A stretch of 62,244 nucleotides of DNA from an uncultured Anaerovibrio sp. (GCA_902786545.1 CADACU010000016.1:27093-89336); one strand, 5' to 3'; positions 18,530 through 26,002 are shown, numbered from the stretch's first letter. Program-made: numbers and translations. Notes: generated from the sequence alone by a model not told the origin.

Positions 18530-18557
18530 ATTCTACACGGCATAATTAAACGAACAA
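18530..18557 (-). promoter_or_regulatory. Sigma-A-like promoter of the exporter operon
   Basis: On the minus strand: TTGTTC, 16 bases, TAGAAT, 24 bases before the adaptor start codon. It has normal housekeeping elements, unlike the ECF-like promoters of the cargo genes. Repeat copy B lies just upstream. Confidence 0.5.
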
Positions 18558-18560
18558 AAA

Positions 18561-18707
18561 TTATAACGCCATTGTTCAAATTTTTCTTCTTTAGAAGAAA
18601 AATCTTCCAATTAGCGTTTCCCTAAAGGACTAGCTTCGCGTCGCAACGAGCTGGAGTTTGTTTTCCCCCACCTAAAGAGGTAGGGGACATCTTAAAGCTC
18701 GTTATAA
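18561..18707 (-). repeat. Dispersed structured repeat, copy B
   Basis: 147-bp element with perfect 8-bp ends TTATAACG...CGTTATAA. It shares hairpin 1 with copy A and the CTAGCTTCGCGTCGC block with C and D, but lacks the middle GAGATATGCTC hairpin. It lies between the exporter promoter and the terminator of the cargo operon. Confidence 0.85.
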
Positions 18708-18708
18708 A

Positions 18709-18750
18709 ACAGCCAAAAGACCTGTCGGATAATCCGGCAGGTAATTTGGC
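18709..18750 (-). terminator. Terminator of the cargo-peptide operon
   Basis: On the minus strand a stem GCCAAA..ACCTGCCGGATT / ATCCGACAGGT..TTTGGC is followed by TGTTTTAT, 24 bases past the 18775 stop. It separates the peptide operon from the exporter operon. Confidence 0.75.
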
Positions 18751-18774
18751 ATCCACGCTATATTAAAGCTATTA

Positions 18775-19026
18775 TTATCCTACATTCACATCGCCATCAA
18801 TGGTGTTAGGACCACCAACATTGTTCTGCTGAACTCCACTGTTATTGCTGTTGTTCTGCGAAGTAGTTACATCATCATTGACTGTTTCATCAACTTGATA
18901 GATAAGACCTCCCAGTTGAGGCTTGGGCATCTGATCCAAAACATCTGGCGATATCTGCGGAAGCTCTCCCCCTGAGACCTTTGCCAAGCCATCATATTGC
19001 AATTCCTTTTTATTCAAATCTTTCAT
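18775..19026 (-). CDS. GG-leader Asn/Gln-rich peptide (83 aa)
   Basis: The leader of 20 residues ends LQYDGLAKVSGG. The core begins ELPQISPDVLDQM and its tail holds QNNSNNSGVQQNNVGGPN, ending DGDVNVG. The start at 19026 is chosen because AAGGA lies upstream and it gives the same leader length as its paralogs; an earlier ATG at 19047 lies before that SD. It is the fourth and last of the tandem cargo genes, followed by a terminator. The function of the core is unknown. Confidence 0.78.
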   Translation of the reverse strand: MKDLNKKELQYDGLAKVSGGELPQISPDVLDQMPKPQLGGLIYQVDETVNDDVTTSQNNSNNSGVQQNNVGGPNTIDGDVNVG

Positions 19027-19055
19027 CGGTCTCACATCCTTCTGCACAGTGTTAG

Positions 19056-19412
19056 TTATTTACCACCAAGATTCACACTGCCTCCAATGGAGTTAGGACC
19101 ATCCACATTGTTCTGCTGTACTCCACTGTTATTACTGTTGTTCTGGCCAGCACCTGTGGTAGTCTGGGTTGGACTGTTAGGTGTCGCTCCTGGAGCGACA
19201 ACAACAGCAGCACCACCACCGCCACCACCGTGAGGACTACCGCTACCACCGATGATGCTGGAAACTCCATCCGATACAGTATCATAAACCTCTTTCGCAG
19301 GTTCAGTTACAACACCTACCGCATCTTCTGCTACATCCACAATATCATTGAAAATGTTTCCGCCGGAAACCTTGCCCAAAGCCTTATCATGTAACTCGCG
19401 CTTATCTGTCAT
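19056..19412 (-). CDS. GG-leader Asn/Gln-rich peptide with Gly-rich linker (118 aa)
   Basis: The leader of 18 residues ends HDKALGKVSGG. The core has an amphipathic stretch (NIFNDIVDVAEDAVGVVTEP), a Gly-rich linker (PHGGGGGGAAVVV), and QNNSNNSGVQQNNVDGPN near the C-terminus, ending in GGSVNLGGK. The start at 19412 has AAGGGGG 9 bases upstream; ATG codons at 19421 and 19436 lie too close to or before that SD. It is the longest family member here. Its amphipathic part resembles a class II bacteriocin helix; antimicrobial action is only a guess. Confidence 0.78.
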   Translation of the reverse strand: MTDKRELHDKALGKVSGGNIFNDIVDVAEDAVGVVTEPAKEVYDTVSDGVSSIIGGSGSPHGGGGGGAAVVVAPGATPNSPTQTTTGAGQNNSNNSGVQQNNVDGPNSIGGSVNLGGK

Positions 19413-19457
19413 TATGTCCATCCCCCTTCTAGCCAATTTTTATATGTTACACTATCC

Positions 19458-19691
19458 TTAACCGATATTTACAGTAGTGGTTTCGCCAGTATCCTTTATC
19501 ACCACCGGCGAACCAACATTTACAGTCCCTGGATTATTGCTGATATTATTTTCCTGAATAACATCACTGATATTATCGCCGGATTCATTGTTCTGCTGAG
19601 CACCGTCATTGTTGCTGTTATTCTGCTCTGTTCCACCTGTTATATTATCCAGGCTATCCAATTCCAGTTCCCGTTTTCCCTTTGTGCTCAT
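19458..19691 (-). CDS. GG-leader Asn/Gln-rich peptide (77 aa), paralog of 58211
   Basis: The leader of 20 residues ends ELDSLDNITGG. The core starts directly with TEQNNSNNDGAQQNNESGDN and ends VNVGSPVVIKDTGETTTVNIG split over two strand-like blocks. It shares 66 of 77 residues with the gene at 58211. The start at 19691 has GGAGG 8 bases upstream, so the earlier ATG at 19706 is unlikely. Its C-terminal half resembles that of the 11782 peptide. Confidence 0.78.
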   Translation of the reverse strand: MSTKGKRELELDSLDNITGGTEQNNSNNDGAQQNNESGDNISDVIQENNISNNPGTVNVGSPVVIKDTGETTTVNIG

Positions 19692-19715
19692 GGCAATCGC
19701 CTCCATCCCGCAGGA

Positions 19716-19979
19716 CTATTTACTTATATTCATATCATTTGCAGTGTTAGGACCTGATATGTTGTTTTGCTGGGCACCGTTATTATTACTGTTGTTCTGC
19801 CCACCGGAAGCCCCACCGGAACCACTGTCCGAACCACCGCTTGAGCCACCACTTGAGCCACCACCATTAAGTAATTGATTGGCAACATCCACTACTGGTG
19901 CTATGTACTTCTCCCAGCCACCGCCAGCAACCTTGTCCATAGCCTCGTTCTGGAGTTCTCTCTTTTTGTTATCAGTCAT
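19716..19979 (-). CDS. GG-leader Asn/Gln-rich peptide (87 aa), paralog of 58469
   Basis: The leader of 20 residues ends LQNEAMDKVAGG. The core has a short hydrophobic helix (WEKYIAPVVDVANQLLNGG), a Gly/Ser-rich linker, then QNNSNNNGAQQNNISGPN. It is the first of four tandem cargo genes, with an SD AAAGGGG and an ECF-like promoter about 67 bases upstream. The helix + Gly linker + Asn/Gln tail layout is shared with the 58469 copy. Confidence 0.78.
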   Translation of the reverse strand: MTDNKKRELQNEAMDKVAGGGWEKYIAPVVDVANQLLNGGGSSGGSSGGSDSGSGGASGGQNNSNNNGAQQNNISGPNTANDMNISK

Positions 19980-20046
19980 TTTAAACAGCCCCTTTCTTTT
20001 ACTTTGTTGATGTTATCATCTTGCATTTCTGCTTTCTTGACTATAC

Positions 20047-20073
20047 ATACGATTTCACAATCCAACTATTACA
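20047..20073 (-). promoter_or_regulatory. ECF-sigma-like promoter of the cargo-peptide operon
   Basis: Minus strand: TGTAATA, 15 bases, CGTAT, about 67 bases before the 19979 start. It lies between the adaptor stop and the first cargo gene, so the four cargo genes can be transcribed apart from the adaptor. Confidence 0.75.
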
Positions 20074-20089
20074 AATTGTTTAAATATTT

Positions 20090-21274
20090 TTAACCATCAT
20101 CCAAATCTACATCAATTTCCGTACCTACGGTCAAGCCTTCAGTATCTGATGTAATGACGATATCGCCTTCCTGCAGCCCTTTAATTATTTCTATATAAGT
20201 ACCGTCAGTTATACCAGTTTCTACATCCCTAAAGCCCAACCGTCCATCGGCTTCCAAAACGGCTACCCGATCATGACTTTCATCCGTGAAGCAGGATATA
20301 GGTATCGTCAATACCCGACGGGTAATGCTGGAATGCAACCTCATTTTCCGATATGCACCCGGCTCCAACAGCCCCACCCGATTATCTATCTGCCAAACTA
20401 TCTGCCTTACTGACGCCGGTTCATTCAGTGCCGGGGTAATTTTCATTATCGTGGCCGAAAATACTTGATCTGCGCCCAGATTTCCTACCGAATAATTTGC
20501 TCCATAAGATTTAGGCAGAGCCTCACCTCCCAATACAGAGACGGCCCCACCGGCAATACTTACTTCTATAGGCCGGCCAATTGCCATGCGTCGCGCATGT
20601 TCATCAACTACCGGTGCCGTAAAATACAACTTGGAAAAATCTCCCACCAGAGCTACCGGTGTACCGGCACTGACATAGGCCCCCTCACTCTGGTACAATC
20701 GAAGCACCTCGCCGGCAATCGAGGAGGTTACCATCTGCCTGGACTGACGCAAAACCAGCTGTTCCCGTTCAGCCTGATAGCGGGCCAGCTTTGCCTGGGC
20801 AGCTGTATAGGCAGCTTCAGCCTCATCATACCGTTCCGCGGAAATTGCATTATAATCCATCAACTGCTTGTAACGATTATAAGAATTTTTTGTTTTCAGC
20901 ACCTGAGCTTCCGCATCCAGAATATCACTGTCAATCTGCTTCAGTTTTAATGGAATATCTTCATCAATCAACTGCATAATTGTCTGTCCAGCCGATACAT
21001 TACTGTGCTTTTCCACATATATCTGTACAACCCGGCCATTTTCCCTGGCTATTACATCAGTCATATCATCACTGTAAAGGTTTACCAGTTCCAGTTCTAA
21101 CATAGGCCTGATGGTACGCTGCTGTACCACAGACCCTCGCAAAGGTAACCGGAGATTTTCCATCCGCTGGGCGATTTCATTTTCTCCCCGATGATTAAGA
21201 TAGACACCGTATACAAGTAGTGCCACAATAATTGTTATTATAATACCTACACCAAGGTAGAAATAATTCTTCAT
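20090..21274 (-). CDS. RND-type periplasmic adaptor (membrane fusion protein)
   Basis: 394 residues. One N-terminal membrane helix (YFYLGVGIIITIIVALLVYGVY), a lipoyl-like half (ENGRVVQIYVEKHSNVSAGQ), a long coiled-coil hairpin (about 120-200, DAEAQVLKTKNSYNRYKQL...), the second half (SSIAGEVLRLYQSEGAYVSAG), then beta-barrel and membrane-proximal domains. It fits HlyD/RND membrane-fusion proteins. No RND pump or ABC permease gene pairs with it here; it could add to the NHLM exporter or work with genes elsewhere. It is divergent from the 21381 peptide gene. Its last codons (LDDG) are copied at 58.84 kb. Confidence 0.85.
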   Translation of the reverse strand: MKNYFYLGVGIIITIIVALLVYGVYLNHRGENEIAQRMENLRLPLRGSVVQQRTIRPMLELELVNLYSDDMTDVIARENGRVVQIYVEKHSNVSAGQTIMQLIDEDIPLKLKQIDSDILDAEAQVLKTKNSYNRYKQLMDYNAISAERYDEAEAAYTAAQAKLARYQAEREQLVLRQSRQMVTSSIAGEVLRLYQSEGAYVSAGTPVALVGDFSKLYFTAPVVDEHARRMAIGRPIEVSIAGGAVSVLGGEALPKSYGANYSVGNLGADQVFSATIMKITPALNEPASVRQIVWQIDNRVGLLEPGAYRKMRLHSSITRRVLTIPISCFTDESHDRVAVLEADGRLGFRDVETGITDGTYIEIIKGLQEGDIVITSDTEGLTVGTEIDVDLDDG

Positions 21275-21313
21275 AATTTACTCCAAACCATTTTAAAAAT
21301 TTGTAAAAAAATA

Positions 21314-21340
21314 TGTAATACTACACCCACCTAATCGTAT
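21314..21340 (+). promoter_or_regulatory. ECF-sigma-like promoter of the 21381 peptide gene
   Basis: Plus strand: TGTAATA, 15 bases, CGTAT, 40 bases before the ATG at 21381. The spacer (CTACACCCACCTAAT) differs from that of the other copies, so this is an independent occurrence of the element. Confidence 0.75.
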
Positions 21341-21380
21341 ATTTTGTTAGAATAAATAAAACAGATAGGAGGGAACGAAT

Positions 21381-21569
21381 ATGCGTATCGAACATGATTT
21401 ACAAGATATAGATTTCTCCAAGCTCAGCAAAGTCAAGGACAGCCTTAAAGCTCACCTTCACGAATTGCGGGACAAAAAACGGGAATTGTCTTGGGATGAA
21501 TTGGATAATTTGGCCGCAGCCGGCGGACCAACTTCCTGTCAACCACCTGATTTGCACAAAAATAAATAA
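21381..21569 (+). CDS. Small GG-leader peptide with 13-residue core (62 aa)
   Basis: A 62-residue peptide with an AGGAGG SD. The long leader (49 residues) contains a charged helix (KDSLKAHLHELRDK) and ends KKRELSWDELDNLAAAGG, with the same K-R-E-L...L...GG spacing as the cargo peptides. Cleavage after GG would release only PTSCQPPDLHKNK, 13 residues with one Cys. This is small for a bacteriocin and fits a signalling peptide or a lone-Cys modified peptide; neither is shown. It is divergent from the adaptor gene and has its own ECF-like promoter. Confidence 0.72.
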   Translation: MRIEHDLQDIDFSKLSKVKDSLKAHLHELRDKKRELSWDELDNLAAAGGPTSCQPPDLHKNK

Positions 21570-21629
21570 AATTATATAACTTATAACTTTTAACTACTTC
21601 GTCAAACAATCTGAAAATCCTGCAAAAAC

Positions 21630-21666
21630 AGAGGCACATTAGCTAAAAAAGTCAATGTGCCTCTAC
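21630..21666. terminator. Bidirectional terminator
   Basis: Stem AGAGGCACATT / AATGTGCCTCT with a 12-base loop and flanking T/A runs, between the convergent 21381 peptide and esterase genes. Confidence 0.8.
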
Positions 21667-21668
21667 TT

Positions 21669-22334
21669 TTATTTCAATATCCAAACGATACCCTTGGCAA
21701 TTCTATCATCTACATCGCGAAAATGGTTGCCGGGGTTAAGCTCAAACACTGTATCAATCCCTTGTTGCTGGTAGTGGTTTAAAATAGCCCTAGTCCGGTT
21801 TTCCACTTGCATCATCAACTTATTTTTGACATTCTTTTCCTTATTCCCCAAGGACAAATACACTTTTTCCGGCTTTTGGGCAAAAGGATTATCCATTACA
21901 TATTCGGCAAAATTTGGGAACCAAAGAGACCCGGAGGCACTGACAGCTCCCTGAAACATATCCGTCCGGTATAAGCTGTACAGAGCAAACAAACCTGCCA
22001 AGGAATAACCGGCAATTATTAAGGTTTTCGGCTCAGCTGAAATTTCCCGCTTTATAGCAGGGATGATTTCTCCGGTCAGTTGGGCAAGATAAATGTCTGC
22101 CCCGGCCTGAAATGGTTTCTCCCCCTTAAAAACTGGCATACATTCCCAAGGAGACATTTCCCTATTCCACTCAATGTCACCTATTACTGCAAGTCTAAAG
22201 GGCTTATCCGTCCACCTTCGACCTTTTTCGTATATTTCTTTACCGTTCCCCTGAAAAGTGTTTAGAATAATCAGAGGCGCCGACTGCTCATTTACACCAT
22301 AAATATAAACATTTTTTCCTGCTATCTGCATCAT
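21669..22334 (-). CDS. Alpha/beta-hydrolase esterase (YbbA/Fes-like)
   Basis: About 221 residues. The nucleophile elbow is GYSLAG (Ser at about residue 110); later come a D-containing stretch and NPGNHFRD with the likely catalytic His. It resembles short cytoplasmic serine esterases related to enterochelin esterase Fes. There is no signal peptide. The start is uncertain: an in-frame GTG at 22364 would add 10 residues, but MMQIAGKNVYIYG better fits the family. Substrate unknown. Confidence 0.72.
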   Translation of the reverse strand: MMQIAGKNVYIYGVNEQSAPLIILNTFQGNGKEIYEKGRRWTDKPFRLAVIGDIEWNREMSPWECMPVFKGEKPFQAGADIYLAQLTGEIIPAIKREISAEPKTLIIAGYSLAGLFALYSLYRTDMFQGAVSASGSLWFPNFAEYVMDNPFAQKPEKVYLSLGNKEKNVKNKLMMQVENRTRAILNHYQQQGIDTVFELNPGNHFRDVDDRIAKGIVWILK

Positions 22335-22405
22335 TATCACCGACTTGTCCTGTAAAGTTACCACATGAAAGGTGGAGCCTTAGCACCCGTTAGCATAGGG
22401 TAAAG

Positions 22406-22433
22406 AAAAAGTGACTGAACGGGTCAGTCACTT
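22406..22433 (-). terminator. Terminator of the SPFH/zinc-ribbon/TPM operon
   Basis: 10-bp stem AAGTGACTGA / TCAGTCACTT with loop ACGGG, followed on the minus strand by TTTTTCTTT, 23 bases past the TPM gene stop. Confidence 0.85.
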
Positions 22434-22455
22434 AAAATTCAAATTACCCAGCAAC

Positions 22456-23337
22456 CTAGTAGCTACCGGAACCGCCACCATTACTACTGGATCTGCCGGA
22501 GCTGGAGCTGCTGTTATCACTCTTGGCTCGCTTGGTTACAGTTCTGGTAGTATGAAGAAATACATCTGATTGCCGGGAAATATTAACCGAATCCCGGTTC
22601 AGATATTCATTAGCTTCACTGACATGCCGAACATTACTCATATTACCCCGCAGGTGACTGACAAACAGATAGGCAATACCAGCGGAAATCAGGGCACCAA
22701 GGATAAGCCCCAGGAAACTGAACTCATTGGCCGGATCCCATGGTTCTCCTTCTTTCTCATAATAGGCCAGAAGCTCATCCACCTTGTCAGCGTACGCATT
22801 GAAGGCACCGTTATAATCATTATCCTTCAAATCACTCATAAAGCTATCACGAATAGCCGGAAAACCATTTTCGTCCGTTATACGCTCCCGCATATTATTA
22901 TCGGTAGTAACAGCCCATTTTCTGGCACTCGGGCAAACTACCATCATAATGCTGCCGTTATTATTGGCTTCATCCCGATAATTCCGGTTAAGGGTTTCAT
23001 CGGCAAATTTCTTGATACCTGATTCAGAACCAGTTTGGGCATCCTTGGGCACAGTCATAACCACTACCCGGACATTGTACTTCTGCTCAATAGTAACGAG
23101 CTTTCGCATCAATGCCTGCTGCTGATCCGGTTTTAACAGATTTTCCATATCAAACAAGCTAACCATGCCCAAATCAGCCGGCAATTTTATCTGACCGATA
23201 GCTTTGGGATCTTTTTGATTGGTGGTTGTCTGAGCCAGCAAATTCCCTGCCGGGAAACTATCAGCACCAGCCATAACCGGTACGGTCAAAGCCAGCATCA
23301 ATAGCAGGGACATAAAAACAGTAAGTAATTTTCTCAT
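22456..23337 (-). CDS. TPM-domain membrane protein (YdjH/YgcG-like)
   Basis: About 293 residues. A signal peptide (MRKLLTVFMSLLLMLALTVPVMA) is followed by a TPM domain (about 60-200: VSLFDMENLLKPDQQQAL ... VVVMTVPKD ... WAVTTDNNMRERI), a membrane helix (FSFLGLILGALISAGIAYLF) and a Ser/Gly-rich C-terminal tail (SSSSSGRSSSNGGGSGSY), typical of the family. It is the third gene of an operon that parallels B. subtilis ydjI-ydjG-ydjH, there linked to PspA and membrane stress. The start at 23337 is chosen for the signal peptide. Confidence 0.85.
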   Translation of the reverse strand: MRKLLTVFMSLLLMLALTVPVMAGADSFPAGNLLAQTTTNQKDPKAIGQIKLPADLGMVSLFDMENLLKPDQQQALMRKLVTIEQKYNVRVVVMTVPKDAQTGSESGIKKFADETLNRNYRDEANNNGSIMMVVCPSARKWAVTTDNNMRERITDENGFPAIRDSFMSDLKDNDYNGAFNAYADKVDELLAYYEKEGEPWDPANEFSFLGLILGALISAGIAYLFVSHLRGNMSNVRHVSEANEYLNRDSVNISRQSDVFLHTTRTVTKRAKSDNSSSSSGRSSSNGGGSGSY

Positions 23338-23351
23338 TTTCCTGCCCCTCC

Positions 23352-24497
23352 TCAATCCATCATTGCTTCCGTAATAATCAAAACAATCCACTTACAAATG
23401 AAATAAGTTATTGGCAAGGTTATAAGCCATGCTGCCGCGCCATACATCTTGGCCTTATTTTCATCCACTGGCAGTTCCCCCACCAGCTTGCCGGTCTGCC
23501 CATTCATAACAAAGGTAAATGGCTTATCCTGATATCTGGTAGTTAAAATCCAAACCGGAGCCATAGCGTACTGCACATCACCGTTTAGCTTATCCATATG
23601 AAATGCTGTTGTACTGCAGGTGTCATAGCCGTCTACTGAATTATATAGCACGCTTTCCGTTGATTCTTTGATACGGCTTTCCGCATTTGGAAGTGCTTCT
23701 TCGGCCGTAACATCGTATCGGTCAGCCAGGAACCCGGCCATATAGCTGGTATTAAATGGCACCAGTTGTGAATAATTAAACGGTTCAATACTTTCCATCC
23801 AGGTATCATCCATCTTCACACTGCCATCCACCGGCACATTGACAAAGTCCATAGTACCGCCCCGGGTAACCCGGTAATGGTCAGTTTCCGTTACATCATA
23901 ATCACCATCCGTGTAATACCGGGAATTGGTTGCTTCGAATTCACCATCAGCCTCAACAGACTGATTAAACAGCCAATACGGTACATACATCCCCTGAATA
24001 GCTTCCACACGGGACTGGGAGGCAAAATTGCTTGGAAGCAACCACTTACCTTTATGATAATCCGAAAATGCTTTTTTGGCGTCAGCTTTAGTGGTCTGGA
24101 ATGGAATAACCGTATCTGGCCGAAGCTGACTTTCGTACCGCCCCGGTACCATTACCGGGTTGCCACAATAAACACACTCAGTGGCCAAAGTATTATTATC
24201 ACAGACAATTTCTGCCCCACAGGAGGAGCATACCATGGCCTTTAACATGGCAATTTCGTCCGAACCCCACTGGCCACCGGCTTCAATCAGCTCGGCTTCC
24301 TTTTTTTCAATCTTGGTATCCTTGGTCTTTTGTGCTGCTGCCGCCGATGCTTCCTTGGCGGCATAGTACTGTTCCAACTCATCAACTGTAAATTCCGATT
24401 CACAGAATTCACATTTTATTTTGCTGCCGCTGCCCGGAGTATACGCAAGGGGCGCACTACAGCTGGGACATTTATAATTTACAGAGGTATCGGCCAT
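23352..24497 (-). CDS. TFIIB-type zinc-ribbon membrane protein (YdjG-like)
   Basis: 381 residues. Zinc ribbons are at the N-terminus (CPSCSAP...CEFCES) and at about 90 (CSSCGAEIVC...CVYCGNP), separated by a charged helix. A beta-rich central region follows, then one or two C-terminal membrane segments (AAWLITLPITYFICKWIVLI). It matches YdjG-type proteins. It is the middle gene of the SPFH/zinc-ribbon/TPM operon, 18 bases past the SPFH gene. Confidence 0.82.
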   Translation of the reverse strand: MADTSVNYKCPSCSAPLAYTPGSGSKIKCEFCESEFTVDELEQYYAAKEASAAAAQKTKDTKIEKKEAELIEAGGQWGSDEIAMLKAMVCSSCGAEIVCDNNTLATECVYCGNPVMVPGRYESQLRPDTVIPFQTTKADAKKAFSDYHKGKWLLPSNFASQSRVEAIQGMYVPYWLFNQSVEADGEFEATNSRYYTDGDYDVTETDHYRVTRGGTMDFVNVPVDGSVKMDDTWMESIEPFNYSQLVPFNTSYMAGFLADRYDVTAEEALPNAESRIKESTESVLYNSVDGYDTCSTTAFHMDKLNGDVQYAMAPVWILTTRYQDKPFTFVMNGQTGKLVGELPVDENKAKMYGAAAWLITLPITYFICKWIVLIITEAMMD

Positions 24498-24515
24498 ATT
24501 TATCCCCCAATCCTA

Positions 24516-25871
24516 TTACTGAATGTCGTTGTCATCAAATGCATCACCGCATTCCGGGCAGAACTTCGGCGGATTATGTGGGTCCTCCGGTACCCAACCA
24601 CACTTATCACACTTGTAAAGCGGTGCATCAGCTGGCTTCTTGGCACCACACTGCGGACAGAACTTGCCTTGGTTTACTGCACCACAGCTACAGGTCCAGC
24701 CTTGAGCCTCTGGCTTTTTACTGCCACAATTTACACAGAATTTGCCAGTGTTTTCCGCACCACAGGAACATTTCCAAGAGTTACCGCTGGCGGCAGCCGC
24801 CGGTGCTGCCTGCTGTGGCGGAGCTTGCTGAGGCTGTTGCTGGGCCTGCTGCATTGCTCCTACCTGCATCATCTGCGCTGCCTGACCACCGCCAATACCA
24901 CCGGCCATGCCCATACCCATAAAGGCACCCATAGCTCCGGCCCCGCCTTCGTTGCTGGCAGCCATTTTCATACTGTCAGCCGTAGCTCCAGCCATTTGCA
25001 GACCGGCCATCTGGGCATTGCCCATGCTGGCATAACGCTGATAATCCTTGATTTTTTCTTCATCTTCGTCGCTGGCCTTTACGCTGCTCACACCGAAGGA
25101 GACAATTTCAATACCTCTAAGCTCCCCCCACTTTTTGCTGAGCAGGTCATTTAAGATATCAGCCAATTCATCCACATGAGCCGGAATGCTGCTATATTTG
25201 ATTTCCTGCTCAGACAATCTGGCCAAAGCTGGCTGCAGCTTGGTCATAAGCTCACTCTTCATTTGGCTGTCTATCTGCTCCCGCGGATAGGAATCTGTTA
25301 TATTGGCACAAACATTTGTATAAAACAGAATAGGATTGGTAATCCGATAACTGTACTCACCAAAGCACCGCAAGGATACGGTCATACTAAGACCGCTGCG
25401 TTTATCATAGGTATCAAAAGGAATAGGGCTTGGAGTCCCATACTTGTTACCAATGATTTCCTTGGTGTTCACAAAATATACCCGCTGATCCTTCCCCGGA
25501 TCGCCGCCAAAGGTAAATCTCTTGCCGATTTCACCAAATATCGCTTTGACATTTGACCCCAAATCACCGGTAAATATGGATGGCTGCAGGGAAGTATCAT
25601 ATTTGTACTCACCTGGTTCAGCACAAATATCCACAACCTTGCCCTGTTCAACAATAATCATGCACTGTCCGGTGTTTACCGCAATAACAGAGCCGTTGGA
25701 AATAACATTATCCTCGGCGGATGTGTTGGAACTGCGTCCCTGGCTGCTGGTACGCTTTTGTCCCTTGACTACCAATAGATCGGCCGGAATACTTTCACAG
25801 TATATAAATTCCTTCCATTGATCCGCCAGTGTACCGCCTGCGGCACCCATTGCTGCTTTAATAAGCCCCAT
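24516..25871 (-). CDS. SPFH-domain protein with C-terminal zinc ribbons (YdjI-like)
   Basis: 451 residues. The N-terminal MGLIKAAMGAAGGTLADQWKE and the central SPFH core (about 60-260) match the YdjI/virion-core-like family. Then comes a Gly/Met/Gln-rich stretch and three C-terminal Cys4 zinc-ribbon-like motifs (CSCGAENTGKFCVNCG, CSCGAVNQGKFCPQCG, CDKCGW...CPECG). It is the first gene of the operon; related proteins act with PspA-like proteins at the membrane in B. subtilis, but no PspA gene is next to it here. Confidence 0.87.
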   Translation of the reverse strand: MGLIKAAMGAAGGTLADQWKEFIYCESIPADLLVVKGQKRTSSQGRSSNTSAEDNVISNGSVIAVNTGQCMIIVEQGKVVDICAEPGEYKYDTSLQPSIFTGDLGSNVKAIFGEIGKRFTFGGDPGKDQRVYFVNTKEIIGNKYGTPSPIPFDTYDKRSGLSMTVSLRCFGEYSYRITNPILFYTNVCANITDSYPREQIDSQMKSELMTKLQPALARLSEQEIKYSSIPAHVDELADILNDLLSKKWGELRGIEIVSFGVSSVKASDEDEEKIKDYQRYASMGNAQMAGLQMAGATADSMKMAASNEGGAGAMGAFMGMGMAGGIGGGQAAQMMQVGAMQQAQQQPQQAPPQQAAPAAAASGNSWKCSCGAENTGKFCVNCGSKKPEAQGWTCSCGAVNQGKFCPQCGAKKPADAPLYKCDKCGWVPEDPHNPPKFCPECGDAFDDNDIQ

Positions 25872-25979
25872 AAGATATACCCCCCAAATTAAATTTTTCC
25901 AATATATTTTCTATTTCGATGTTTTTGATATAAAATCCTTTTATTTGGAAAAATATAAACAAATAGTCTTATACAACAA

Positions 25980-26002
25980 GTGCAGGCCTAAATGACCTGC
26001 AC
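25980..26002 (-). terminator. Hairpin after thiC
   Basis: Stem GTGCAGG / CCTGCAC with a 9-base loop, 8 bases past the thiC stop. The following T-run is weak on the minus strand, so termination strength is uncertain. Confidence 0.65.

Noticed and set aside
18775-21569. Lanthipeptide or other modified-peptide (RiPP) cluster
   Set aside because: No LanB/LanM, YcaO, radical-SAM or other modification gene in the locus, and the Cys content of the Asn/Gln-rich peptides is nil.
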